A stretch of DNA of 64,000 nucleotides from Labia minor (lineage: Eukaryota > Arthropoda > Insecta > Dermaptera > Spongiphoridae), in the NCBI GenBank assembly GCA_963082975.1, contig OY720344.1, forward strand, positions 68,228,546 through 68,292,545. Direction: 5' to 3'. The position numbers and the translations under genes were made by a program. The notes beneath the pieces were generated by a model. That model saw only the letters and a program-made list of their open reading frames with translations, searched no databases and was not told the DNA's origin. Positions 1 through 14,700 of the stretch are shown piece by piece. Numbering within the stretch: the stretch's first letter is position 1; the number at the start of each line of letters is the position of its first letter.

Positions 1-326
1 CAAACCAATCTTTCTTCTCCTATTGAAACATTCACGATTTTATGATTATACCTACTTATATTTGAAGCTGGATAGATTTCATCATATTTTCCTTTTTTGG
101 TCATTAAATTTTATTTTCAAAATTCTTGGATTTATTCTCTTTTTCTAAAGTTATTTACCACGCCCCTCATTCTATACATTTTTTTTATATTTATAAATTA
201 CTTAAATTTATATAAAGTTTTGTTTAATCTAAGATTTAGTTTCTCTTTATATTCCAAAAATTAGAGACTACTTAGGTTTGAAAATTAATGACAACCTAAA
301 TAATTTGAAATCTGTCTTTTTTTAAG

Positions 327-2140
327 AATACTTCTAAAATTGGAGACGTTTCGACACTTTCAAATAAAACGATGGAATCCTCTAGAATGAGGAAAGCGAG
401 ACATTCTTGGAAGAAGAATTCTACTTCGAACCGTACTTTTAGTAGAAGGGGACCGCAAACCAACGCAAAACAACCACGATGCGCCCTAGATCAGCATAAA
501 AGTCCAGGACCACTTGAAAAGGTACATGAATATCTCTTTTATTTCAGCGTGATTATATTTTATCTTTTGTTTTAACAATCTAAAAATCTATTTTAAAAAT
601 GTACTCAGTGTGCTTTTAAAAATTTTTATTTCAGAATTATTTATATTCATTAAATGAGGAAATGATCTAAATGGTTTTTTAGAACATATCATTGAATAGA
701 CAATTAATAATTTAATTTTTGACAGGTAGGAAAGAACAAAAAGAAAAGAATTTTTTAATAAATGACATATTGACATAAAATACGAAAACGTCAAAAGTTT
801 TAAATATTTAATCTCTAATTATACATCGCCTAACGAAATTTAATTAAGATTTTAATAAAACAAGTTAATGAAAGAATCTTCGTAATTTTTGAGAATCAGA
901 TATTATATTAATCTTGTATAACCTAAGAGCAGTCCTTTATCCATAATATTTAAAAATTCAAGAATTTATAGAATATGAATATAAATAAAAGATGATCTCA
1001 AAATGATAAGTTAATAAAACCAATACAATAGAGAAAATCCAAAGAATAAATGAACAGATAAATTTAATTACTATCTTAAATTTTGTTAATTTAAATATAG
1101 ACTTAAAGTTTTCTTCTTAAATAAATTTAGATATGATGAAATCATATATGTATATATTGAGACTGTGTAAAAATACCCTTAAAACTACTCCAAAATATTA
1201 CTAGTTGATACATTTTTATATGTTATATAATTTAAAATTAAAGCTAATAAGAATATATTTTAATAAATCAATTGGGGAAAGCCCAAGTTTATTGTTGTAT
1301 TTGCTTTATGCGCATTTAGATTATTACTCCATCATCAGAAATTTTCTTCTTCTCAACTGACGAATATTGAAGTTATAAATATATAAACTTTAATTAAATA
1401 TTTGTATAGTAAGATTTATATATATTAAGAATAATTAATTTTTTAATACTATATAGGGTAAAGCATACAGTCGTTGGCTCCCTTAAGCAACTCCTAGCAG
1501 TCTTTAATGCATATCTGGGCAAATTACGGAACAATCTGTGTCAAATTAGGTTTGCAGAACATAGATACTTTTTTTTTTGTTATTTATCTAAATGATAAAT
1601 AACAAAAAAATCATTTTCTCCTGACATTTTAAAAAATATCCTAAAAAATACAGTTATTGACCCCCTGTTATAGTTATTGTCCTAGGTATTCTATAGTGAT
1701 TACACAACCATACATCAAACGATTACATAACCATAGTTAATAGCGCAATTTCTAAAATAAAAATCTCTTTTTATTTGTGTTTTAGTGATAGGGGGCCATG
1801 ACTGCCTCGGGGTCAACGACTGTATACTTTACCCTACATAGATTTACAATCTACAAAAACTTATTTTTATTTGAAATTTTGATATAATTTCGAATATAAT
1901 TTTTTTGATATATAAATATATGTTTATTGAAAATTAATTTTACAGAATACACCTCCAAGTACACACTGGATACAAAAACACTCCAAAGAGTCATCTGATC
2001 CGGTTTCTCTTCGATTTCATTCTCCTCATTCAGCGCCTTCTTCGGTAGAAAGGCCAAAGACAGGGTCCAATGAGGATCTTCTATGCATGGCTGCTGGCCC
2101 CACAGATGAAGAATTTTCATCTGAATTTATAACTGGATGA
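327..2140 (+). CDS. 3' end of an unrecognised gene (two last exons)
   Basis: Two coding exons of exactly 195 bases each are seen. Exon 327-521 follows a pyrimidine tract ending in AAG and ends in AAAAG with a GTACAT donor. Exon 1946-2140 follows TTTTACAG and ends in TGA at 2138-2140. Both exons are phase 0, so they join without a break and give the last 129 residues of a protein that begins before the window. The first exon is basic (RMRKARHSWKK, SRRGPQ). The second is Ser/Pro-rich (SPHSAPSS) and ends in an acidic tail, SNEDLLCMAAG then DEEFSSEFITG. It looks like a disordered cytoplasmic C-terminus; I do not recognise the family. The ATG at 372 is internal, because the frame stays open upstream to the acceptor. 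The single intron (522-1945) contains a MITE. A-rich AATAAA-like sequence follows near 2200. The exon structure is well supported, the function is unknown. Confidence 0.7.
1456..1834. mobile_element. MITE with ~26-bp terminal inverted repeats and TA duplication
   Basis: Left end GGGTAAAGCATACAGTCGTT matches the reverse complement of the right end (AACGACTGTATACTTTACCC) with one mismatch. A TA flanks both sides, as in Tc1/mariner-type insertions. There is no coding capacity. A hairpin lies inside at 1572-1610, with arms TTTTTTTGTTATTTATC and its complement around a 5-base loop. A rearranged relative lies at 27232-27812. The element sits in the last intron of the upstream gene. Confidence 0.75.
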
Positions 2141-4629
2141 CCGAAACGAAAGAAAACCCTCTTACATATTTTTTTATAATTTCATGAAAACAAAAACCAA
2201 ATTATTAAAATAAAAATAAAAAAAAACAAAATAAAAAAATTGAAATTAAATTAAAAATAATATTTTATTGAACTAGCCTTGGTATTTATTATTTATCGAT
2301 TGATTGATACCGTAATAAATAAAAGAATCATTTCACACCATTGAATTTTCATTTTTATTAATAAAAATATTAGATTTAAGAAATATTTTTTTTCTCCTGA
2401 GATAAATCCGCTTAAGTAAAAAAAAAAAAGATATGAGAATATTCTTTTATTCACAATTATATTTGTACGTTCGCTCAAAAAAAAGGGTTAGCACTGGGAA
2501 AAAATGCGGATTATTTATTGTAGTTTACAATTCAAAAAAAAAAAGAACAAACACAATTAAATTCCTGAAATGTCACCATATATCAGGAAAACAAATAGAA
2601 AATAAAATAAAAGGACAATTGGCTCTTATTATAGTAGACATTATTATTTTTGTTTTCCAGTATATATGAAAAAGAAAAGGGAATCATTGTTCGAATTCGA
2701 TAATAAAAAGTATACATTTAATAATTCTATAATCCACTTAGCTATTAACTAACCAAAGGGACCATTCCGGACGCGAAAGATTATTGATCTAGAGAAAAAA
2801 AAAATTCTCACAATTTTATTTTATTATTAGTATTTTTTTTTTAAATAATTTCATTATTTATTTTACATACTGTATATATATATATGGAAGCGGATTATAG
2901 CGAATCATAAAAATGAGCCATCTATTTAAAATATTTCTTAGAAATAAACCCAGTCCCCACTCTTTATGAGAATGGAAAGACAAAGCCTTTTTATGCAAAT
3001 TTAAATGGAATTTATTATTTAATATTTTCCCTCACAATTTTTCTTCCTTCTTTCAATTGGATTAAGATTCTAATAATAGCAAGGCTAGTATCACATATAG
3101 AGTTATGTTATGCATATATCGTTTTTCACATCGCAGATAATAAATTAGATATTCCATTCAATACACACACATTAGGTTTTATTTATTTATTCCCTCTAAT
3201 ATTCTTTTATTACGTTGAGTATTTATTTCAAATATAGATATATATAAAGAAAAGTTTTTTTTTTGGAATGTTGAATGCAAATTTCAGTTCTGGATCTATT
3301 TGTTTCTCCTATTCGCTTTATGGCGTATTATTAAAACACATCTCCCCATAGAGAAACATATTCTCCATTTTATCCCCGTGTAAGCCACTTCACATCCACC
3401 CTGTTTGAACATCTCTTGGGAGAAAGGGTGCTTTCTTTTTGGCAATCCCTAAATCCCTCCAAACTGGTCATGTTTTAAATAAATTCAATCTGTTGAGGTT
3501 TTCATACAAAAAGAAGGAGGGAGAGGGAGAGAGAGTCTATGGTAAATTATTTCTTCATCTCATTTTCACTATTTAATTTAAAATTAAATATTATTATTTA
3601 AATATTTATTATTATTTATTTATTTATTTATTTTTGCCTAATTATAATATAAAAAAGACATTCTATTGTTTGCGATATGAAAAACGTTATTTTATTTTAT
3701 TTGTTTTTTCTTTTTTGTTGCTGTTATCTTCAACCCAGTTTAAAAATTAATTTTTATTAGAGCAATAACTTTATATAAAAATACGGTGAGAGAAAAAAAA
3801 ATTTTAAAAATATAAATAAAAAAAAAGAAAAAAAAAATTATAAATATTTTAGAAAATTGAACAAGGTGAACGAAATGTGATATTCCAAAACCCATGGACC
3901 AAAGAGTTAAAAAAAAATACCTATCTTGAAAAAAACCATGTTAGTACTTTAAAAATCACGTGTGCCGTTTGGACAGTGCCAAGAATTAATTCGTGAAGGA
4001 GTGAAATTGAACATATTACACAATTTTTCCTCAATTATACAATTTTTATGCTTTTGGTGTGGTTTGATTTTATTTCTACTTTTAATAATGATAAAAAAAA
4101 GTTAGATGCCAATTTTTCCTTAAATAAAAAAGAAAAAAAAAATTAAATATGTTTTTTTATAATAAAAAAAATAAATAAATAAAAAATAAAACAAGTAAAA
4201 GACAAGATAAAAAAAATTGTTAACCCTTAATTATTTATTTTTCTCTTTCTCGTTTGTTCGTTTTATTTTTTTATTTATACGACGAGGCTAATATTTATTC
4301 TTTATTTATTTAAAACATACTTAAATTATTTTTAATTAGAAACAATTAATATTAATTTTGAAATTTAAAAAAAAAAATAATAAGTCAACATTATTACTCT
4401 GTTTGAATTATGTAAATATTCTAAAAAAGAGTATAAAATAGAATTTAAAAAGGGTTAAACTGAATAAAAAATAGAAAGGATAAAGCAGCACTCTTCAGTT
4501 AATTTATAATGCAAATATATTATATTAAAATCTTTCTTTCTATGTATGAACTTGGATCGCCCGCATCTGAGACTATTAATACCTTAAAACGTGAACTCAT
4601 TTGAGTAATGGTGAGCGAATCAGGCCAGG

Positions 4630-4654
4630 GATTTCGGCAACTGAAGCCGAAATC
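4630..4654. repeat. Isolated perfect GC-rich hairpin
   Basis: GATTTCGGC and GCCGAAATC form a 9-bp perfect stem around a 7-base loop, in otherwise AT-rich DNA. It follows a GC-richer block starting near 4555. It could be the 3' hairpin of a degraded Helitron-type element, but no CTRR end follows, so the class is open. Confidence 0.35.
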
Positions 4655-4797
4655 TTAAAATAAATAAAATAAATGAAAACTTTTCTTTACTTAACTTTCA
4701 CAATTAAATATATATTAATTAGTCTAAGTATTAATTTAAAGATTTATTTGCTATTTTAAGTTTTAGGTTGTATTCTTTGCTTGAAAATGCTATTACT

Positions 4798-4828
<31 letters not shown>

Positions 4829-5924
4829 TTGAAATATTTTCTATATATAGGGATTTATAGATTTTAAATTTAGTAAACTTGGATGGATTTGATTCCATGA
4901 CCTCAAGCTTGGCATACCATAGCTAAAACGATTAGTCTTGGTCAGAATTAAATATTAAAATGATTATTATTTTGAGTTTTTTTTAATTAAATTTACTTTG
5001 GCCTCAACATTTTGAGATAAATTACTTTTTATCTCTTATAAATTTTATAAAATGATATTCAATACAAATATATGTATACTAATTAATTAAATTGATTTAA
5101 TAAAAATAAAAATACTTTTTCTATAAAATATAATTTTAAGAAAAATTGGTTTCTAACTCATAATAATAATTCAATTTGTTTATCTTTTCGGAAAACTCTA
5201 TTTTGATAGAAAATTCAATTATAAATAACTGTGTATTACATAAATTTAATGAAATTGATGTAATTATAATTCGTGGGAAACAATATTAGGAATACCCTTA
5301 AATGGGGTATGAAATAGTGATAGACTGAGAGTTAAATCATTTTTGGCGTTAAAACGTCAATTCCTAATATTAATAATAATAATAATAATAATATTAATAA
5401 TAAATTAAGCTTAGATAGGATCGACATTTTAAATAACATTCTTAAAGAGGAAAAAATGATTACCATTAGTGTGAAATTTAATCAAATGAATGTCATTTCT
5501 AATTAAAAATAAAAGTTAATAATTTAAAAAGAAAAAAAAGGAATACAACATGTATCTAACATTACTTGATGTGTTCTTTATTAAAACTTAAAATATCTTT
5601 TATATATTCGCTGAAGATATATAAAAACTGACATATGTCTATTTTTCATTAAAGAAAAGAAGAAAAAAAGAAAAAAAATATAAAATTTTATCTTATTGGA
5701 AATTCATAATCAAAATAGAGTTTTTCTGAAAAATCGCTTTTAGAATTATTTTGATTAGTATTTCTATATGGTATTATGAAGTTTTCAGGTCATGAGTTAG
5801 CATTTCATAAAATATTTAATTGTAGATGTAATGTAAATTTATAAAATCTTATTATTAATTCAAAAATATGATATTATTTTCATCTTCAAATATATATAAT
5901 GTCTGATTTTTTGACTTAAAATGA

Positions 5925-6003
5925 AAGGACAGGTTGCCGTTTAAGAGGTTTTGTGGTGATCAGTACAACTGACCCCTCCCAATCTTGATTTTCTTGATCA
6001 GAT
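5925..6003 (-). mobile_element. Tail fragment of tRNA-derived SINE family 1
   Basis: The block with GTGATCAGTA and TCTTGATTTTCTTGATC matches the body of the SINEs at 14585-14820, 15925-16150 and 42006-42280. The tRNA-like head is missing. Confidence 0.4.
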
Positions 6004-7369
6004 ATATATTCATATATAATATTTGTTGTTGTTTTTTCTATAATTATATTTTTTATTGTCTTTCTCTCATATATAGATATTATTAATATGTTTTTAATAG
6101 ATACGGACATGATAAGAAAATTTTCAATTTTATAAATATGAAACTCATTTTCGAAAATTTAATTTTTTGTTAATAAAGAAATTTCAAAACTTGAATTTGT
6201 AAATAATCTGTATTATTCTAAAATGAATTTCATATTTGTATAATTGTTAATTTAGAAGACTGATTAGAAAAGGGTTAAAATATGGACAATAATATTTATT
6301 TAATTTATCACAAAAAAAAAAAAAATAATAAAATTAAAAATAAAAATTAATTTTAATTAGGTCGTATTCATTTAAAGTCTAAAGGAACAATTTTTTAAAT
6401 AAAATAAACCTATTATGTATAATAGTCAAAATAAATTTTATAACATTTATTAAATAAATTTTAAAAGATTATCAAAATAAATTTCACATTGCAATAATAT
6501 TTTCACAATGTTATTTGCTCTAATGGAAAAATTTTCATTTATATTTAATGAAAAAAATTAAATTCAGTAAATTTCAAGCGGCCTTAATAAATAATAAATG
6601 TCCATTAACTCTATGGATCAATAAACCTTATTTATTTAATTAAAGAAAAAACATGACCTGAAAATACTTCATTATGGTTAATTTTTATTTTGTAATTTAA
6701 TCAATAGTAAATAGATGGATTCTATATTTATATATTAAATATAATATTATTATGTTAAAATCACGAAAAAAAGAATAAATAAATAAAAAAAAATGAAAAT
6801 AAATCATTATTAACATAATTATGATAAGGTTAAATGAAAGTTTCCTAAAGTTGTTCCGATGGACAATTGAACTTTTCAATACCTACGTCAAGAATGAATA
6901 AAATGAATTCGAAAGTGTCGAATTTTTCCTTTTGTAAATTTATTATTAGTTTAACAACTAAGTTGAATAGTCCATCGCTATACTATCAGTATTGTCACGG
7001 TGTATACATACCATTAAATTATGAATAATATTTATTACCTCTATTCAGGTGACATGTTTCAGATATACATAGTAACACTTTAAATGTATATATAAAATAA
7101 ATAATCGTACATTTCTTGTAAATAGAATATGTTTATGAATATTAAATATAAATTTTTTTATTATATATTTACTATTATATTTTGTTCAATTTATTATTGG
7201 ATGCTAAAACTAGCTTTTAAGTATTAATGATAAAATAAACGATTATTGCTACAAAGATTGTTTCTCTTTTCTAATGCCTAAAAAAATCCTGAATAATTAA
7301 TTTTTATTTTTAATTTTATTTAATTTACTTTAATTATATTTTAGGTTCATTACTAAAAAACAATGGTAA

Positions 7370-7990
7370 GAAGATTTAAGAATAGGGTAATAAAGATGAA
7401 ATCATCAGAGATTGGCGGAAATGCATAAAGAAGAATTGCATATTTTTGAGAGATAAAAATATATTTAGAGCAGTGGTTCCCAACGTGGTCTATATCTACC
7501 CTCAGGGGTCTAGGCAGCCTGCAAGGGATCTACGCAAGTGAATAAAAAATTTGGGGGTCCATGAAATGAAAATGGAGGTCTACGATAGTGGATCTCAAGT
7601 CTATTTACTTACATTATACTATCTTATAATTCAATACGGCTCTAAAAAAATGTAAAATTTTTTTACAAAAAATCAATTTCAGGTTAAGTAGGGGATTTAT
7701 CTAAAACCAAAAAACATGGCAAGGGGCCTACGACACAAAAAAAGTTTGGGAACATATGATTTAGAGTATTTGAAAATGGGCTGAAGAAAGTTAAAATCAT
7801 AGGGAAGAGGCGGAGACTAATAAACAAGGAAGTGTATGATTTCTATGAATTTCTAAACATAGTTAGGATCGTTAGTAGGGTGCGATCGGCGGAATACAAG
7901 AATGTCAGAGAAAATTCTAGGGAGAATTTTGTTTATGGGGAAGCCAATTGGGAAGTGACTGCCAGTTAGTCTAGGGACTAATCTTAATAA
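7370..7990 (+). mobile_element. Degraded LINE 3' end (RTE-like), split by a hAT MITE
   Basis: The flanks of the MITE carry GAAGTGTATGATTTCTATG and, further on, AACATAGTTAGGATCGTTAG. This is the same order of words as the LINE 3' ends at 49560-49640 and 56640-56700. The reading frame is broken throughout. It is a relic of the C-terminal part of a reverse-transcriptase polyprotein. Confidence 0.45.
7471..7758. mobile_element. hAT-type MITE with 8-bp target duplication
   Basis: The left end starts CAGTGGTTCCCAAC. The right end is GTTTGGGAACATATG, so GTTCCCAA is shared in inverted orientation. The identical 8-bp sequence ATTTAGAG flanks the element at 7463-7470 and 7759-7766, the duplication length typical of hAT elements. 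It is 288 bp long with no transposase. It interrupts a LINE relic and is therefore the younger of the two. Confidence 0.8.
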
Positions 7991-8370
7991 CTTTGTGTCT
8001 TTAATATAAAAGTTCTAGACATTAGTTTGGTTATACCTCTCTAAAATAGTATTATTCTATTAATGATAAGTTTTAACACTAACACGTATTTTCAAAAATT
8101 GTTAAAAATGTCGTTACTCATTGAATGAGAATTATAATAGGTCATGATTAGACATATGACTAAAGTTATCAATAATTATTTAATTGTAATAAAAATATTT
8201 TAATCCACAAACCAACAAACTATGCAGTATTTAAAAACAATTTTTTTTTGAATATTAAATTAATCTTTTATTCATATCTTGAATGCTTAATAAAAATTGT
8301 TAATTAAAAAACGTCATTCTTATAGATAATACTTTTAATTTATTATATGTACCGTACATATAGGTTTACG

Positions 8371-8406
<36 letters not shown>

Positions 8407-8750
8407 AGAAGAAATGATTAGGCAAAATAAGAAAAACGAAATTAACTGAAACAAAATCTATAAAATATATTATAACTTCTGAATTGTTAGCCTTAATGAA
8501 TATTTGAAATTATTTTCATTTATTATTAAAAAGATTCTGTAGGCCTGTCCCTGTTTTTATCTCTTTTCTCGTTATTCTTCTCATCAATTGTAACATATTT
8601 AATTGCTTAATCATTTTACAACATGACTAGACTACCATGAAATCTTTCTTATCTAACTTTAATAACCTGAATTATTAAATACTATACATAACTAAATTTA
8701 TTCATTACTATATGTATTGATGTAGTGATCAAGTGTTCACTGAAAATAAA

Positions 8751-11700
8751 ATGGATAAATATGTAAAAAATTCTCCTGACGAAGGAAATATCTTAACGAA
8801 ACCATCAGAGACTAAAAGGTCAGCATATATTTTATATTAAATCTAAATTAAAATTTAATTCCTATTTAAAAAATAATAATATTGAAAATAGTTTGAAATT
8901 AATTCAATTTCTTTATATTGGATTTTTTTTTAATAATAAAAATTTAAAAGCGATACAATATATTTGCATTGTTTATATAAATTTTTATTGATATTAATTT
9001 ATCAAAAGAAAATAATGATTTCAGTTATATTTATTAATTGAAAGTTGATTTAATAGGAAAAAAATAATTTTTTGCATCTTCAGACATAGTTATAGGGTTA
9101 TAAAATCGGTTACAAAAATGGGAGATGAAAGATTGATGAAAAATATATTTGTGGAAAGGGTGGGTGGACAATGTAGGAAAGGAAGGAACAGAGTTGGGAG
9201 AAAATATTAGTTGCATGGGTGTAGCTCAGGATAGGGACACTTATAGATAGGGTGACCATATTTCGAAAACTGTTTGCCTTTTTTTTTAGAACCAAATTGA
9301 AAAAATTTAGAAAAAACAGTCGGAAATGTCCTAAATGTTTGATGAGGAACTAAAAACGGGACAATCCCGAAAAACCAGGACATTTGGTCACCCTACTTAT
9401 AGATAGATAAATAAAATTTATTCAAAACAAATTTTAGATAAACTTACAATAATAAATAATTTAAAATAAATAAATAAATTATAGTATTATCTCTAGTTAA
9501 TAAAAATACGATGTAGAATACTTTATATGCAATAACACCTGTGTTGAAAATAATAATTAACTAATATCTTTATAAAAAAATAATTTATTTTAATAAAAAT
9601 GTTCTTTATTTTTTAGCTTTATAGAAAGCGATGGAATTGCATGGTATAAAAGACGTAGATATCATAATTTTTTAATGGTATTTTCCGGATTTGTTGTCAC
9701 TTATTTTTTTCGTACCAATTTAAGTATTGCTATTGTTTCAATGACCTCGCCCTATAATAAAACATTAGCAAATGGTACCGAAATCGAGGTAGGAATGAAT
9801 CGAAATATGAATGAAATTTCCATTATCTTAATTTACTTGTTCGTTTTTATTGGCGAATAGATTCAAGATTTTGAATTCACATCCGCATTCAAAGGATATA
9901 TATTATCAGCGAGTTTTTATGGATTTGGCATTAACCAAGTTTTTGGTGGAATGCTTGTCAGTCGATTTGGATTCAAATGGATCATGGCTCTGGCAGTGTT
10001 CATCCCCTCCCTTATCAATATCATCCTTCCATTTTTAGTTGAACTTAATATTTATTCAATTATTGGATTACGGGTTATAGACGGCCTCTTTTCGGTAAAC
10101 ATAATATAATTGTTTTTTTATCAATAATTTTAACTATTAAATTATTATTTAGAGCAATAACTAATATCTCTCTCTATTCTTTGATAATATACCAATTTTG
10201 AGGTTTATACTGTCTAAAATAACACAAAATGTCAAAAGATGTGAATTTACAATTAGTATTTAGAATTATTTAGTTATAATATATATATATATATATTTTT
10301 AAAAATCTATGATATTCTTTAAATTATTTATTTCAAATTTCAAAAAAGTCAAATCATATACTACATGGGCTGAAAAGTCCCGGGATTTTTCAATAGGTGA
10401 CGCCACTAAAAAATTAACTAGACTCATTTCGAGAGGCTCATCTGTCACTAGTTTATGTATGGAGTATCATGACATTTCGTCCATTCGTTTATAAGCTACA
10501 GTCGTTTGAGTGACGCTATCTTCACCTTCATAAGAAAAATGAAAAACAGGAATATTGCGTCTTGATAAACTGTTGTTCTCGAAGGAGCAGATGTGGCATA
10601 ACATTCCTGAAACCACTGCAATGATTGTTCACAAGTTTTCCCATTAAAAAACAACGTTTAATCAAAACACGATATTCCTGTTTTTCCATTTTTCTTTGTT
10701 TGCTTGCCTCTTTTTCCATTAGTCTTTCTATTCAATCCAGTGGTGTAGACCAAAATCTGAAAAAATAAAAATTGGTTAAATTAATTATAAAAATATTAGT
10801 TATTATCATGTTTATTAAAAAATTATTTTATAGAAATTTTACTTTTTAATGCAGCGTTTCTCAACCTTTAAATAATCGTGGCACACTTTTCAATCATAAT
10901 TTTCATGCTTACAATAAAATGTATTTAACATTAATGTACATATGTTAAGTATTTTGTGGATTCTGTTTTAAATTAGTATTAACTGCTAAAACAAAAGTAA
11001 TTCTATGTGTATATGCGATTTCCTTTCATGTTAGTGTCACTGTTATACTTATGTTATGTATTTTTGTAATTATATGTATTTTATTCCTATTGTATTTCTT
11101 ATGGGATATTTATAGGATGGTTGGTATAAAATAGTAAAACATAAATTATATTAAATAATGTCAAAATTCAATATTTCAATTCATCCCCTTTCATGCAAAG
11201 CGAATGTGAACAAACTTGATTGCCATATAAAATTAAAAAATAATAGTGTAAAATAAATATTATTAAATTAATAATAAAATTATATACTAAAAATTAAAAT
11301 AAAGAAATAATAAATAAATAATTCAAAGAGATAAAAATTAGAAATTAGCATTAAATATAACTATGTATATATAAATTAGAATAAAATACCTGTGAATAAA
11401 ATAATATTATAGTCCCATGAGATCGATTGAATAGATGGTAAGAAAATTCAATATTAGAGAAGAAAGAAGGAAGAAGAAATTATTACTAAAATAAATAATA
11501 AAATTATTAAAATAAGACTGAGTGTATTAAATTTTTCAAATTAGGACCATGTATTTTTCTTTAAACAATTTTTTTAATTTTCTCAAGAATATTATCGGTT
11601 GAGAATGGCTATTTTAATATATATATTTATTTGGCAAAATATTAGTTTGAGTAAAAATTTAACAAATATTAAATTAAAATGTAAATCATTTTTAAATTAA

Positions 11701-14700
11701 ATAATGCTTATCGTTTTTTAATTATATAGCTATATACTTGTATTTACAACAAAGTCGAAATAAACATTATTAAGGAAAAATTGATTTATCAGATATCATG
11801 ATTGTCAGTGTGTTGGATCAATTTTCTTCCGATCCGTTTCATAAATTATAATTTGGAAAACAATTTTATTTATTTATCATTGTCTACCATTAATTAAAAG
11901 AACGTCTTTTGATTGAAACACTCAAATTAGTAAAATCTTTGTTAGTAATCCGAGTGAAATAAATTTTATCATGAATTCAAAATAGTATTTAGTATTTATT
12001 TAGAATTTAGAATTCTCCTACTCTGATTATTAACAAAGAGTTTACTAATTATAGTGATAACTATTATGATATTATTATTTTTATTGAAAAGGGAATGGTG
12101 TATCCGTGTAATCCTGGACTGTGGGTGTATTGGGCGCCACCATCTGAGCGAAGCCGCCTTGTCAGTCTTTCTTTTGGTGGGGCTTATATTGGAATCCTGA
12201 CCACAATGTTTATAGGAGGAGTGGTAGCTCATCATTTTACCTGGAGAGCAGTTTTCATTCTTCCAGGTATTAGTTTAGCTTACAACTTTACTCTCTCACC
12301 AGTTGTTAAATACACTCTATTAATAATCAAAATAGATTGTTAATATTTATGGATACTAAAAAATAAATTATTAAAGAAATAAGTTTATAATTAAAAATTA
12401 ATTTTAAAAAATATCTCTGATTTTTGGACATCCTACGAAAGGACAGAGCCTATTAAGTCGGTTTATTAACACTAAGTAGGGTAGATGTGTATGATCAGTA
12501 AGTCTATATAAAAAAAAACAGGTAATGTGAGAATGGAAAATTTTATTTATGACATTTTAAAAATACAAAACGTATAATCTAATTACAGTTTCATATATTT
12601 TTCAATTTTTGGGTTATCTTGAATCCAAGTATTAATTTCAATCTAAACATGTTTTTTAGGATTATTAGGTATCGTATGGACTGGATTATGGATGATTTTG
12701 GTTTATCCAACACCTCAAGAAGATCGTTTTATCACATCTAAAGAAATGAAATATTTAGAAAACCTCATTCCAAAAGTGGCAAAAGGAAAAGTAAATTAAT
12801 TGTTAATATTCTTAGATAAATTTGCTGTTTATTAATTGAATTATTTGTTACTTTACTTTTTAAGAAACTGAAACATCCTTGGGGATCTTTTTTTCTTTCG
12901 CTACCATGCTGGGCAAATTTTATCGCTCATTTCGTCAAGGCATGGGGTTTCTTTACTTTTCTTACTCAATTACCCATGTTTTTACGAGGTAGGTGCTATA
13001 AAAAATACCCAACATTAGACATTAAATATTTATTTATAGATTTTGTAAAACGTAATTGTAGATAATATTTTTTAAAAAACTACATTTTTTTTATTCTTTT
13101 TATTTACTTTCCCGCATACTTCGTATAAGGGAAGTATTGGAATCGTCAAAAATTTTGACTTCGAGATTTCGATAGATCTTGACGTTTTAGACTTCCCTGA
13201 GTCGGAAAATACCATTTTTCGAGTTATGTCTGTGTGTGTATGTATGTATGTATATATGTAATGTCTGTGAGCAAATTTACTCAAAAACTAATCAAGCTAG
13301 GACTTCGAAATTTGGTACACCGATATTATTCACAGTTTGTAGATTTCTATCAAAATTTCGTCAAAATCGGTTAACCAGAAGTGGTACTTTACCTACACTG
13401 GTTGCGTTTACCTTTCAAGTAAAGTACCAGTTTGCTTCGAGATATTTGCTTCATATTTTGTATATAGATTTAAAAATATGGAAAAAATTGAGATACCAAA
13501 TTTCATCATGATCTGACTACCGGAAGTGACATTTTACCTATACAAGTAGCGTTAGGTGTAAATTATAAATATATATAATAGAGTGTTAAACCATTTTACT
13601 TTATAATTTAAATTAATTAGTTTGTTTATTTTTATTGTTATTAAAACAATAATAATAACCTAATTACCTATTTATATGCGGGAAAGTCTAGGGGAGGACA
13701 CTCCCGAATTTTTTTTATTCTTTTCTTAATTTGATTAATCATCATTTTAGAAAGATTATCTTTTATTTTATTGTGAAGAAAAAAAAATGTTAAGAGATTT
13801 TATAATGGTTTCAATGAAACTTGAGAAACAAATATACAATTTTTTTATAAATTTTAATTGTTAGAAATGGAATTAATTATAGATTTTTATTTGTTTTCGA
13901 GTGTGTTGGATGAGAGATAAATATATTTTTATACAAATTCATTGATAAGTTATATATTGTAGTTTAAGAAAATTAAATCTCATTCTTTGGACATAATTAT
14001 ATTTAAATAATTGAAAGTTGATATAAGTCTTATAATTATAGTCAGTATTCATTAATCATCATAAGATAAACATTGAAATTAATTTATTGCAATTTATTAT
14101 ATAAATAATGAACTTGTTTCTATCGACAAATCTAGAAAACTATCAGATAATTCACTACCGGAGAGGGATGATGAGAGGGGGGTGGGGTAAATTTATAAGC
14201 CGAAAAAAATTCCTTTTTTTTATTTTCATTTAGGAATATATTTTAATCTAATAATATAAAAAATGTATATAGATCGTCATAAAGTAAATTCTATAAAAGT
14301 TTTAAAAGCTAATTTAAATGGGATAAAGGTAGACAATACATTTTGATGAGATGATATCACCCATCACAATGGTATGGCAAGTTATTTATCTCTAGGATTG
14401 AAATTCAAGCTATAAAATTTAGAAATAAAAACAATATTCTAATTTAATAATTCAATCTTAATTTTAAAAATATCAAATATTCTATAAAAAAACTAAAATA
14501 CTTAATTCTTAATAATTGATTCATTTAATTATTTTATACCTTTAAAATTTTTTATTAATAGTTATAAAACAACAAAAAACCTCTGATTTTCGTATGCAAG
14601 GAGAGCGCCCATCAAGTCGGTTACATAAATTAGATTTCATATGATCAGTAGAACGGGTTCTACCAACCTTTCTTTTGATTTTCTTAATCGGAGGCGGTAT

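Larger units (their letters stand above)
2141..7370. other. AT-rich intergenic DNA, no gene seen
   Basis: This stretch is A/T homopolymers, ATTT and AATA runs, an (AT)n tract at 4799-4824 and an (AAT)n run near 5370-5400. No splice-compatible coding exon was recognised. Two short structured spots are listed separately (4630-4654 and 5925-6003). The promoter of the SLC17-type gene should lie near the 3' end of this stretch or between 8000 and 8750, but no reliable core promoter motif stands out in such AT-rich DNA. Confidence 0.6.

Noticed and set aside
372..575. ORF with its own ATG as a small gene
   Set aside because: The frame is open upstream to a splice acceptor and joins in phase to the exon at 1946; the codons after 521 are intron.
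13072..13511. Coding ORFs on both strands
   Set aside because: They lie wholly inside a Helentron-like element and recur at 61855-62064 in its second copy.
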